From: Cryobacterium roopkundense | Lineage (GTDB): Bacteria; Actinomycetota; Actinomycetes; Actinomycetales; Microbacteriaceae | Direction: 5' to 3' | NCBI RefSeq assembly: GCF_014200405.1 | Contig: NZ_JACHBQ010000001.1 | Location: forward strand, 3,162,001 to 3,226,000 | DNA: 64,000 nt | Part shown: piece by piece, positions 17,001 through 24,373 of the stretch | Layout of the letters: each line of letters opens with the position of its first letter | Position numbering within the stretch: position 1 is the first letter of the stretch | The notes under the pieces: model-generated | Seen by the model: only the letters and a program-made list of their open reading frames with translations | What the model was told of the DNA's origin: nothing | The model's database searches: none | Position numbers and translations under genes: made by a program

Positions 17001-17425
17001 TTGCCAAAGGCTGAAATTGCCGCGGCAGCAAGCGCCCGAGCCGTGGAAAGCCGCCCCGCGGCGAGATCGTCTCGCGCCTGCGCAAGCCCGTGCAGGGCGT
17101 CTTCGAGGTCGATGCGCACGGCGCACGGAAGGCGCAGAATATAGCGTCCCCCCACCGACTCCAGTGACGCCTCAGGCCCGAGCTCTTCGACGAGACGCCG
17201 CACGCGGGTGATGACGCTCCGGAGCGCGGAAGCCCAGGTGTCCGGCAGCTCGTCTGGCCAGATCGTTGAGGCGAGTTCGCGTCGACTCGTGCCGGATCTA
17301 CGACGCTCCAAGACGAGTCGAGCAGCAGCGATTTGAGACTGCGAGCTACTGAGCGACATGAAGTCGCCGTCCGCACCCACAATGCCCACCTCGCCAAGCA
17401 ACTGAAGTCGAACTGGTCCTGCCAT
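14042..17425 (-). CDS. SARP-family transcriptional activator with BTAD and ATPase domains
   Basis: 1127 residues, a large SARP. Order: OmpR-like winged helix (about 1-100), bacterial transcriptional activation domain (about 105-250, ending YARLRSILSDELGIDPAPE), an NTPase domain with P-loop GELGLGKT (301-308) and Walker B LVLIIDDVDEV, then TPR-like helices. SARPs activate antibiotic clusters by binding direct repeats overlapping -35. Repeats of the right spacing stand before the operons at 7220, 7441 and 19165, so this is the likely pathway activator. Overlaps the degenerate cyclase gene convergently at the 3' end. Confidence 0.9.
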   Translation of the reverse strand: MAGPVRLQLLGEVGIVGADGDFMSLSSSQSQIAAARLVLERRRSGTSRRELASTIWPDELPDTWASALRSVITRVRRLVEELGPEASLESVGGRYILRLPCAVRIDLEDALHGLAQARDDLAAGRLSTARALAAAAISAFGNGFLRDHESTWANTVHQQLADALADAHDIAARAALADGDPAAALVSARALIESAPLRESGYRSMMEAHLDAGNRAESLAVYARLRSILSDELGIDPAPETEDVYFRMLSAGSDDSRAPESPRAHGAPTRPFVARGGVITELVEIWRAVIPGSPALTLITGELGLGKTSVANEFARTVMSGGTAVVACVGRATDRRRSAIVDAVAQLLPTLTSSVRLQVEPVLGDAQRALTDDSPIPIGPLVSVICRVARGGALVLIIDDVDEVDQTTLEVLHALFLRDPAAQPCGLFVLATAEKSRLDSTALRFLHEIEREGSVRRIDLPRFGLVDAHEFISTLPAVAQENAAQLGRLLTASGGNPYLLARLVETDSRRHDLLATLVGGLRDYTRIRTADLAPSSARFLRVAAVAGPAFDAELVARAAEVHINEIALVLDELVRSELISADDVSPCSPEGLRPEEYRFLHGAICDTVYSDLPKTERVRFHRRLAEELGQRGSLVLPESHRVRGPWGIGAISVADSADPAIESRWHAAEQATDNGDLDGAIRLRRDALDLVPPHDESLRARALSLLGVDELRAGSPHARMHLMEATMLGLGSNAVGVALAAASRLVDDLAIDPSLADDARSTCQQVLDSLRLLGLPALAEQNIERPLARFLARHVRFEAGVVEPDLMRRSIGTLTELTEEVGDPLQAGTRIELARELGHLARRVGDPEALVLSAHHGASGAAIRQCPDETREFDGVWAEAMRMHPTPEKYTHLWAERHLVAATNGVRSAQPSVSPPIQGRDIASALAGDLLGRQRLVARWLGFRNPDAWSSSTSSAHGLRAADAGLSDVLAGRASAARSRLRMMLSAGGPFAVDDASLHDAAVMAIIAVDSSEPDLIGQVREKLQPFALVSAAHGYRTSVGPVSFHLARLAMAEHDLDDAERLLISGLTTVSRARSRVWVAVHQLGIAAILDRRRTSGDAVAAQAFREEARRIIDPRIVSLSVFDAV

Positions 17426-17472
17426 GACGCCCCCCTGTCGATTTTTCTTCGTGCTGGCCGTGCTGTCCGCTG

Positions 17473-18000
17473 CTACCGGAGAGTCGGCCGGGGTGCGGTG
17501 CGCTGCCGCTTAACATCGGGGCGGAGGGCCGGCACCGTAGCGCACACGAAAGCCACAGTGGCTATGGTTGACAGCACGGCGCGCGCAGTGTTGCCCGCGG
17601 TCCATTCGCTGAGGAAGGTGGCCCACGGTGCTGCGGAACCGGCCGAGCCGGCGTCGAGGGCAGCAATGGAATAGTTGCGCGGCACGTGGTACAGGATCGT
17701 GAGCAGGAACCCGGCCAGATAGAGCACGCCGCCGATGATCACATACCGCGAGCGGGTCGAGCGCGGCTTACGCACCTCCGCCACGAGGGCCACAACGCTC
17801 AGCACGGCGGCACCAAAAAAGCAGGCCATGAACGGGGCCTGCTCCGCGTTGCGATTGAATTCCTGCATCCGTGCCAGGCCCTCTCCCGGTGGCAGTTCGG
17901 CGAGCGCGGGCATGGTTCTGGCGGAGAACACCGTGTACACGCCGGCGGTGACACCGGCCGCGAGCGCGGCCGCTCCGGAAAGAATGCGCGAGGCGAGCAT
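17473..18000 (-). CDS. DUF1772 family membrane protein, second copy
   Basis: 175 residues with four predicted helices: near the N-terminus (ILSGAAALAAGVTAGVY), FFGAAVLSVVALV, YLAGFLLTILYHVPRN, and a C-terminal one. YHVPRN with Asn corresponds to the NIPLN loop of the copy at 4653-5129, and EWTAGN to its HWN. The ATG at 18000 has AAGGA 8 nt upstream; an upstream in-frame start at 18048 lacks support. Divergent from an AraC regulator, 110 bp away, which may control it. Function unknown; anthrone-oxygenase-type activity is only a family possibility. Confidence 0.7.
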   Translation of the reverse strand: MLASRILSGAAALAAGVTAGVYTVFSARTMPALAELPPGEGLARMQEFNRNAEQAPFMACFFGAAVLSVVALVAEVRKPRSTRSRYVIIGGVLYLAGFLLTILYHVPRNYSIAALDAGSAGSAAPWATFLSEWTAGNTARAVLSTIATVAFVCATVPALRPDVKRQRTAPRPTLR

Positions 18001-18110
18001 GTGTGGGTCCTTTGCATCAGGTTTAGGGTCGAACTCTAACAGGCTCACACATCTACGCGAATAACGGAGTATTTACCCGCATACATGCGCGATCGTCTAT
18101 TCTCCTGACT

Positions 18111-19034
18111 ATGGACCCTCTTTCAGAATTTCTAGATGGGCCTCGCGCCCGCAACGCGTTCCTCCTCCAGGTCACGATGAGCCCCCCGTGGTCCATTGAT
18201 GTCTCGGACGGCGCGCCCCTCACCGTGGTGGCTGTTCTGCGCGGTCACAGCTGGGTTGGACGTGAGAACGCCGAACCTGAGGAACTCGCTGCCGGAGACG
18301 TACTCGTGGTGTGTGGCGACGTTCCGTACCTGTTGTCATCCGAACTCGGGCTGGCACCGACCGTGCATATCGGAGCCGAACAGGCCTGCACGGGACCCGA
18401 CGGACGCGACCTGCAAGATGAATTGGCAAGCGGCGTGCGCACCTGGGGGAATGACCTCGACGGTGAAGACGTTCTGCTCGTGGGCACATTTCGAAGCTCA
18501 GGCGAGGTCGGCAAGATCCTGTTGTCGGCCCTGCCGTCGAGTTTCGTCGTGAGAAATGCGGACAGCTCCATGGTGAGCGTGCTCGCCGATGAGATCACCC
18601 GTGACGGAATCGCACAATCGAGCGTGCTCGACCGGCTCCTTGACCTGATCTTGATCCAGACGGTGCGCTCCTGGTCGGCCACGGTTCGAGAGACGCGACC
18701 GACCTGGATGGATTCTGCCCACGACCCCATTGCCAAGCGGGCGCTCGACCTCATCCACGAGCATCCCGACCGCGCCTGGACCATCGATTCCCTCGCCCGA
18801 TCCGTGGCCAGCTCGCGTGCGTCCCTGGCCCGGCGCTTCCACGAGGCCGTCGGCACTCCCCCCATCGCCTATCTGACGCAATGGCGGCTGGCGCTGGCTG
18901 CCGATCTGATGACTGATCCCACCCTCACACTGAGCGCGATCTCCCAGCAAGTGGGCTACGCGAGCCCGTTCAGCTTCAGCACGGCCTTCAAGAAACACTA
19001 CGGAGTGAGCCCCCGCATCTATCGAGCCGGGTGA
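18111..19034 (+). CDS. AraC-family transcriptional regulator
   Basis: 307 residues. The N-terminal half is a cupin-type sensor domain (AraC_binding_2/cupin_6 style) with alternating strands and the GDVLVVCGDVPYLL segment. The C-terminal 100 residues hold two helix-turn-helix motifs: one around WTIDSLARSVASSRASLARR, one around LSAISQQVGYASPFSFS, then AFKKHYGVSPRIYR, the AraC signature. Divergent from the DUF1772 gene and directly upstream of the alpha-oxoamine synthase operon, so either could be its target. Confidence 0.88.
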   Translation: MDPLSEFLDGPRARNAFLLQVTMSPPWSIDVSDGAPLTVVAVLRGHSWVGRENAEPEELAAGDVLVVCGDVPYLLSSELGLAPTVHIGAEQACTGPDGRDLQDELASGVRTWGNDLDGEDVLLVGTFRSSGEVGKILLSALPSSFVVRNADSSMVSVLADEITRDGIAQSSVLDRLLDLILIQTVRSWSATVRETRPTWMDSAHDPIAKRALDLIHEHPDRAWTIDSLARSVASSRASLARRFHEAVGTPPIAYLTQWRLALAADLMTDPTLTLSAISQQVGYASPFSFSTAFKKHYGVSPRIYRAG

Positions 19035-19063
19035 ATCGAGGGCACCGCTGCTCCATCGGCATA

Positions 19064-19126
19064 TTGCGCTCCCCTCGCACCACGATTGTCATTATTGCGC
19101 TCGCCTTGCGTACACGTCGTTACATA
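19064..19126 (+). promoter_or_regulatory. Candidate SARP operator and promoter of the right-arm operon
   Basis: TTGCG at 19095-19099 and 19106-19110 (11-bp step), then ten bases and TACATA (19121-19126) as -10. A weaker copy, TTGCG at 19064 and TCGCA at 19075, lies exactly 31 bp upstream, so the pair TATTGCGCTC recurs on the same helix face. Architecture equals that at 7294-7325 on the other strand. Confidence 0.6.
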
Positions 19127-19164
19127 AGAACCAGTCACGATTCACCGTACGAAGGACGAGGCCC

Positions 19165-20430
19165 ATGACCGTACTCACACGCACTGATGACCCCAGCGTT
19201 CTCCCCGGAGCCGCACCTCGAAGCGCGTCCTTAGACGCCCTCGAGAAAAAGCTCGCGGCGACTCGACGCCGCGTGGGAATGCTCGAGTCCACCCCCCACC
19301 GTCGCAACAGCTTCATGCCCTACGTTCCGATCGGGGGCACGCCGTACGTCGACGTCGAGGGCCAGCGACTGCTCATGATGTCGGGCTACAGCTACCTCGG
19401 ACTGGCCGGGGATCCGCGCCTGGCCGCGGCCGTCAACGCAGCCGTGGACGTGTACGGCACGGGGGCTCACGGGGTACGCGCTCTCGCCGGGACCACTCCC
19501 CTCCACCAGGATCTCGAAAGCGAAATAGCCCGGTTCACCGAGCGTGAGGCCGCCCTCGCATTCAGCTCCGGCTACGCGGCCAACGTGGGCACAATCGGCG
19601 CACTGTGCGGCGCCGGTGACCATGTCTTCGTCGACAAGCTCGACCATGCCAGCATCGTCGACGGCTGCCAGCTCAGCGGCGCCACGGTGACTCGGTTTCG
19701 TCACAACGACCCGGCCCATCTTGACGCACGACTGCGTGCTGCGGGAACCGACGGCGTTCGCCTCGTGATCGTTGACAGCGTCTACTCCATGGACGGCGAT
19801 GTTGCCCCCCTGCCGGCCCTCCGGGAAGTCTGCGATGCCCACGGGGCGCTCCTGATGGTCGACGAAGCGCACGCGCTGGGCGTCATCGGAAAGACAGGGC
19901 GGGGAATTGAGGAGCACTACGACCGCACCGTGCGCGTCGACATCAAGCTCGGCACCCTGTCCAAGGGCATTCCCTCGATGGGAGGCTGGGTGTCAGGGAC
20001 TCCCGACCTGATCTACCACCTTCGCTACGGAGCGCGGCCGTTTCTTTTCTCGGCCGCACTCGCTCCCGCCCAGACCGCCGCGGCCGCGGAGGCCATCCGC
20101 ATTCTCGATGCCGAGCCACAGCGGGTGTCGCACATCCAGGCCGAATCCGGCCGTTTCCGCACCGCTATGGCCGACGCAGGGTTCAATATCGGGCAGAGCA
20201 CGACCGCGATCGTGCCCCTGATCATCGGAACGGACGCACAGGCCTACGACTACGCCACGACGTGCCGCGAACACGGCGTCGTCGGGCTGCCCGTGGTGAC
20301 CCCTGCGGTGCCCAACGGCATGGCCCGCCTGCGCATCGCGATCACCGCGGCGCACTCCGCCGAGCACATCGACACCGCAATCGAGGCGTTCGTCGCCGCT
20401 GCCGAACAGCGCGTTCCGGCCGGCGAATGA
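19165..20430 (+). CDS. Alpha-oxoamine synthase (PLP-dependent)
   Basis: 421 residues, the family's size. PLP lysine is Lys267 in LGTLSKG; the cofactor pocket also shows LDHASIVDG and VDEAHALG. Enzymes of this family decarboxylate an amino acid while joining it to an acyl thioester (8-amino-7-oxononanoate synthase, serine palmitoyltransferase; RedN and PigH in prodiginine pathways use serine to build a pyrrole). The next gene is a KAS II overlapping by ATGA, as expected if a beta-ketoacyl thioester is the acceptor. GAAGGACGAGG precedes the ATG. First gene of the 12-gene operon. Confidence 0.88.
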   Translation: MTVLTRTDDPSVLPGAAPRSASLDALEKKLAATRRRVGMLESTPHRRNSFMPYVPIGGTPYVDVEGQRLLMMSGYSYLGLAGDPRLAAAVNAAVDVYGTGAHGVRALAGTTPLHQDLESEIARFTEREAALAFSSGYAANVGTIGALCGAGDHVFVDKLDHASIVDGCQLSGATVTRFRHNDPAHLDARLRAAGTDGVRLVIVDSVYSMDGDVAPLPALREVCDAHGALLMVDEAHALGVIGKTGRGIEEHYDRTVRVDIKLGTLSKGIPSMGGWVSGTPDLIYHLRYGARPFLFSAALAPAQTAAAAEAIRILDAEPQRVSHIQAESGRFRTAMADAGFNIGQSTTAIVPLIIGTDAQAYDYATTCREHGVVGLPVVTPAVPNGMARLRIAITAAHSAEHIDTAIEAFVAAAEQRVPAGE

Positions 20431-21650
20431 CACGCGGGGCAGTCGTCATCACAGGAATCGGCGTGCTGACGCCGGCGGGCAATACAGTCGATTCGCTGTG
20501 GGACGCCCTCCTGACCGGGGAGTCCACTGCACAATTCATCGACCGCTTCGACGCATCTGCGCACCCGATCCGAATCGGCTGCCAGGTGCCGGTCGCGCCG
20601 GCGCCCGCAGGCGTCTCCGAGAAACAGCTTCGACGCCTGGATCCGTTCGCCCGGTTCGGCCTGACCGCCGCCCTCGATGCCTTCACCGATGCCGGATCGC
20701 CGCAGACCGACCCCGGGCGAACATCGATTCTGGTGGGCAACGCGGTCGGGGGACGCACAACCAGCGATACCGAGAGCATCCGCTTTGCCCAGGGCGGCCC
20801 CCGATCCGTTAGCCCGCTGATGCCTGTGGTCACGATGCCCAATGCCGCTGCCGTGGCCATCTCGATGGCCCTGGGCTCGACGGGGCCGGCGCTTACCATT
20901 GCCACGACCTGCGCCAGCGGCGCGGACGCTATCGGCCTCGGTGCCGCTCTCCTCCGCGGGGACACAGCGGATGTGGTGGTGGCCGGCGGATGCGAGGCGA
21001 CACTCACGCCCGTGACACTCGCCGCGTTCGCCGCTCTCGGCGCGCTTTCGGCACACACCGGTAACCCTGGACGCGCCTGCCGGCCCTTCGATTCGGCCCG
21101 CGATGGATTCGTGATGGGGGAGGGAGCGACCTTCGTGGTGCTCGAACGTGAGACCGACGCTCTGGCTCGGGGCGCCCGTATCTATGGCTCGGTGCTGGGA
21201 TACGCATCGGGTTCCGATGCCCATCACCTCTCCAGGCCACATCCGCAGGGCGACGGAGCGGTCAGCGCCATGACTTCTGCGCTGCGCGACGCTGATCTGG
21301 CCCCGTCAGCCATCGGCCACATCAACGCGCACGGCACGTCGACCCGGCTGAACGACGCCGTCGAGGCCCTCGCAATCAGACGAGTGTTCGGCGACGCGTC
21401 GGTACCGCCCGTGACCGCGCCGAAAGGGGTCACCGGCCATCTCCTGGGGGCCTCCGGTGCCGTGGAAGCGGTGGCCGCGCTTCTCGCGGCCCGGCGAGGA
21501 ACCGTGCCGCCGGTGGCCAACCACGACATCACCGGCCCGGAGATCGGCCTGGACATCGTGGCGGGCGCCCCGCGGCGCATACCGGTGGCACCCGCACTCA
21601 GCAATTCGTTCGGTTTCGGGGGGCACAACGCGTGCCTCATCGTGGCATGA
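20427..21650 (+). CDS. Beta-ketoacyl synthase II-like (FabF type)
   Basis: 407 residues with a complete Cys-His-His triad: Cys162 (TTCASGA), His302 (NAHGTST) and His338 (TGHLLGASG), plus the family's FGFGGHN near the end. It condenses a carrier-bound acyl group with malonyl units. No chain-length-factor partner is present, so it acts alone as in type II fatty acid synthesis or prodiginine assembly. ATGA overlap with the alpha-oxoamine synthase implies coupled synthesis and a shared step. Confidence 0.9.
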   Translation: MTRGAVVITGIGVLTPAGNTVDSLWDALLTGESTAQFIDRFDASAHPIRIGCQVPVAPAPAGVSEKQLRRLDPFARFGLTAALDAFTDAGSPQTDPGRTSILVGNAVGGRTTSDTESIRFAQGGPRSVSPLMPVVTMPNAAAVAISMALGSTGPALTIATTCASGADAIGLGAALLRGDTADVVVAGGCEATLTPVTLAAFAALGALSAHTGNPGRACRPFDSARDGFVMGEGATFVVLERETDALARGARIYGSVLGYASGSDAHHLSRPHPQGDGAVSAMTSALRDADLAPSAIGHINAHGTSTRLNDAVEALAIRRVFGDASVPPVTAPKGVTGHLLGASGAVEAVAALLAARRGTVPPVANHDITGPEIGLDIVAGAPRRIPVAPALSNSFGFGGHNACLIVA

Positions 21651-21673
21651 CTCTTCGTAGTGAGGCAGACAAC

Positions 21674-22525
21674 ATGACAAGCGCACAGCTCTCGGCCCCC
21701 GTTGCCGAGGTATCCACCGCGGCATCGCCGGCCAGCGCGCCGGCCGACCCCCTCCGCAGGCTAGTGAGATCAGCCATCCACGCACCCCAGCCCCTTCGGC
21801 CGGGCACAGACGACGACCTCAACCCCGTTTCCGCTTTCCTGCTGATCCACCCGGAACTGGGAAGGTTTCTCGACACCCGAATCCCCGGCATCGAATTCAT
21901 CGTTCATCTCTCCCAAGAGCTCCGCGTGCACGCGCCCCTCGACGGGCACGACGACCTCAGCGTTCACTGCGCAATTCGCGAGGTTCGCCATGATCCACGC
22001 GGCAGCCGGGTTCGGGTGGACAGCATTCTCGTTGCCCCGGGCGGCGCGACGATTGCGAGTTCGGTGTCGGAGATCCTGGTCGGCGGCGTCACCGTGCCGC
22101 CGATCACCTCCGCCCCGAAATCCCCACCGCTCCGCGTGGTGACCGACACCCTGCCGCTCATTCGGGCGGCGAGGGTCTCGGCCGGCTTCAGCGCGCAGTA
22201 CGCCTTGGTCTCGGGTGACGACAACCCCATCCACGTGGACCAAGATGCAGCCCGCGCCGCCGGCTTCGCCGGAACGATAGCGCACGGAATGAGCGTGGTG
22301 GCCATTGCCTGCGAGATCGCCTCCGATGCCCTCGCCGAGGGCGACATCGGTCGCCTGCGCGCACTCGGAGTGCGCTTCTCGGCCCCCGTGCTCTGCGATT
22401 CGGACGTGACGGTCGAGCTGAGCGAGTGCGCCACCCCGGGACTGTTCGCTCTGCGGGTACACACGGGCCCCGCGTTGGCACTCAAGTCAGCGTGGCTCGA
22501 AATCGCGCCCCACGTGCGCGCATGA
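21674..22525 (+). CDS. MaoC-like double hot-dog hydratase/dehydratase
   Basis: 283 residues. The C-terminal hot-dog domain (about residues 160-283) carries the hydratase-2 motif: YALVSGDDNPIHVDQDAARA followed by GFAGTIAHGM, with the catalytic Asp and His. The N-terminal half looks like a second, degenerate hot-dog unit, as in (R)-specific enoyl hydratases. The first 45 residues are Ala/Pro/Ser-rich and may be a linker, or the true start may lie downstream. It probably dehydrates a beta-hydroxyacyl intermediate. Overlaps the adenylation gene (ATGA). Confidence 0.82.
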   Translation: MTSAQLSAPVAEVSTAASPASAPADPLRRLVRSAIHAPQPLRPGTDDDLNPVSAFLLIHPELGRFLDTRIPGIEFIVHLSQELRVHAPLDGHDDLSVHCAIREVRHDPRGSRVRVDSILVAPGGATIASSVSEILVGGVTVPPITSAPKSPPLRVVTDTLPLIRAARVSAGFSAQYALVSGDDNPIHVDQDAARAAGFAGTIAHGMSVVAIACEIASDALAEGDIGRLRALGVRFSAPVLCDSDVTVELSECATPGLFALRVHTGPALALKSAWLEIAPHVRA

Positions 22526-24036
22526 ACTCGCGCATCGGACAAGAAGAGGACGGAAACGCGGGCAACCTGCCACTCGCTCGGCGCATCCTCGCCCACGCGC
22601 AGGAGACCCCGCAGGCCCCCGCCGTGATCGACGACGGCCGCGTGTTCAGCTACGCCCAGCTCCTCAGCCTCGCGCAGTCCCTGGCTGCCGGTCTGCCCGG
22701 TCCCCACGGAACGGGCATCGGAATCATCGCCCACAAGAGCGCCCGCACCATTGCGCTGATCCTGGGCACCCTGCTCGTTGAGCGGCCGGCGTTGCTCCTC
22801 GCGCCCACGATGTCGACCGAGCGACAGCTGTCCGTCATGCGCACCGCCGGGATTCGCACGCGGATTGAACCCGGAACGCGGGGGGAAGCGACAACGGTCT
22901 CCGACGCCGACCACTCGCAACCTGACGACGAAGAGGTCGCCGGCGTGCGCGGCGGCGACCTGCTGTTCACGACCTCCGGCACCACGGGCACCCCGAAGGT
23001 GGTTCCGCTGCAGATCGATGCCATTGATCGATTCGTCGCCTGGGCGACCGCTGAATTCGAGTTGGGCCCCGCCAGCACGCTGCTGAATCTTTCACCCCTG
23101 AATTTTGACCTCACCCTGCTCGAGGTGTGGACCACCCTGGCGAACGGAGGATGTGTGGTGCTGGTTCCGCCGGAACGCGCCGTGCTTGGCAGCCAGGTGC
23201 TCGATCTTGTCGAGGAGCACGCCGTCGACGTCATCCAGGCAGTCCCGACATTCTTCACCCTCATGCTGGCGAGCGCGCGAGGGCGACGGATGACTGGTGT
23301 GCGAACACTGATCCTGACCGGCGATCGAGTCGACCACGCAACGGTGGCTGAGCTGCGTGAGACCTTCCCGGTGGCGCGCATCGTCAATATCTACGGCATG
23401 ACAGAGACTAACGACAGTTTCCTCCACGTCATCCGCGATGTGGAACAGGTCGATCGCGCCCTGCCGATCGGCCAGCCTCTGCCGGGTGTGCGCGTGCTCG
23501 TACGAGGTGACGACGGCTCAGTGTCCCCCTTCGGCGTGGGTGAGTTGTTCGTGAGCACGCCCTTCCAGGCTCAGGGGTACCTCGACCCGGTGACAACGTC
23601 CACCGTCTTCGTGACATTCCGCACCGCGGAGGGCCCCCGGGTTTACGTGCGCACGGGCGACCTCGTGGACCGGCAGCCCGATGCTCCCACCCACCTCCTC
23701 GGACGAATGGACCGCCGGGTCAAAGTACGCGGTGTCGCCATTGACCTCGCCGACGTGGAACGCATTTTTCAGAGCCATCCGGGAATTGCCGCCGCAGCGG
23801 CCATTGCCGAACCCGATGTCGTCGAAGGTAATCGTCTCGTCGTGGTGGTTCAGCGGGCGACGCCGAGCGACGTGGACCTGCTCGAGCTGCGGTCCTTCTC
23901 TGCCCACCGGCTCGCCCGCGGAAGCGCTCCCTCCGAATTCCACCTCACCGACTCCGGATTCCCCATGACCATCACAGGAAAAATCGACCGACCACGTGCG
24001 CTTCTCGCTGCTCGTGGCACGTTGGAAAGGAACTGA
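22522..24036 (+). CDS. Stand-alone amino acid adenylation enzyme (NRPS A-domain type)
   Basis: 504 residues. A3 motif TTSGTTGTPK (150-159), A5-like NIYGMTET (289-296), A7 YVRTGD, A8 RRVKVRG and the terminal lysine in TGKID. Alignment by eye to GrsA gives pocket residues D196 L197 L200 Q239 I264 T266 I290 D298 S299 K: the DLL start recalls proline-activating RedM/PltF enzymes, while the aspartate at 298 recalls codes for basic amino acids. Substrate is therefore proline-like or a diamino acid, unresolved. It should load the carrier protein encoded 1 nt downstream. Confidence 0.85.
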   Translation: MNSRIGQEEDGNAGNLPLARRILAHAQETPQAPAVIDDGRVFSYAQLLSLAQSLAAGLPGPHGTGIGIIAHKSARTIALILGTLLVERPALLLAPTMSTERQLSVMRTAGIRTRIEPGTRGEATTVSDADHSQPDDEEVAGVRGGDLLFTTSGTTGTPKVVPLQIDAIDRFVAWATAEFELGPASTLLNLSPLNFDLTLLEVWTTLANGGCVVLVPPERAVLGSQVLDLVEEHAVDVIQAVPTFFTLMLASARGRRMTGVRTLILTGDRVDHATVAELRETFPVARIVNIYGMTETNDSFLHVIRDVEQVDRALPIGQPLPGVRVLVRGDDGSVSPFGVGELFVSTPFQAQGYLDPVTTSTVFVTFRTAEGPRVYVRTGDLVDRQPDAPTHLLGRMDRRVKVRGVAIDLADVERIFQSHPGIAAAAAIAEPDVVEGNRLVVVVQRATPSDVDLLELRSFSAHRLARGSAPSEFHLTDSGFPMTITGKIDRPRALLAARGTLERN

Positions 24037-24037
24037 C

Positions 24038-24373
24038 ATGACAACCAACATCCACACCGTGAGCGAGATCGCTCCGCCCACCGCAGGGACGGACTCCTCG
24101 GAGGCCGGGACCGCGGCGGTCATCACCACCATCCGGGAATACATCATCGAGGAGTTTCTGCCGGGCACCGACCCCGCACGCATTAGCACGCAGATGGACC
24201 TGCTCAACAGCGGCATCATCGACAGCCTGGGGCTCCTCAAGCTCATTGCCTGGCTCGAAACGCATTTCGAGGTCGGCATCGACGACACCGATCTCGACCC
24301 GGTCAACTTCGGTAGCCTCCAGGCAATCGCAGAGTTCGTGGAGCGCCCGCGCTCCGGCCACGACCTGCCATGA
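24038..24373 (+). CDS. Peptidyl/acyl carrier protein
   Basis: 111 residues: about 30 residues of low-complexity leader, then a carrier domain with the attachment site Ser63 in GIIDSLGLLKL. The pattern ending in VNFGSLQAIAEFV resembles small stand-alone carriers paired with proline adenylation enzymes (RedO, PltL). GAAAGGA precedes the ATG. It lies between the adenylation enzyme and the TrpD-like gene, overlapping the latter (ATGA). Confidence 0.87.
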   Translation: MTTNIHTVSEIAPPTAGTDSSEAGTAAVITTIREYIIEEFLPGTDPARISTQMDLLNSGIIDSLGLLKLIAWLETHFEVGIDDTDLDPVNFGSLQAIAEFVERPRSGHDLP

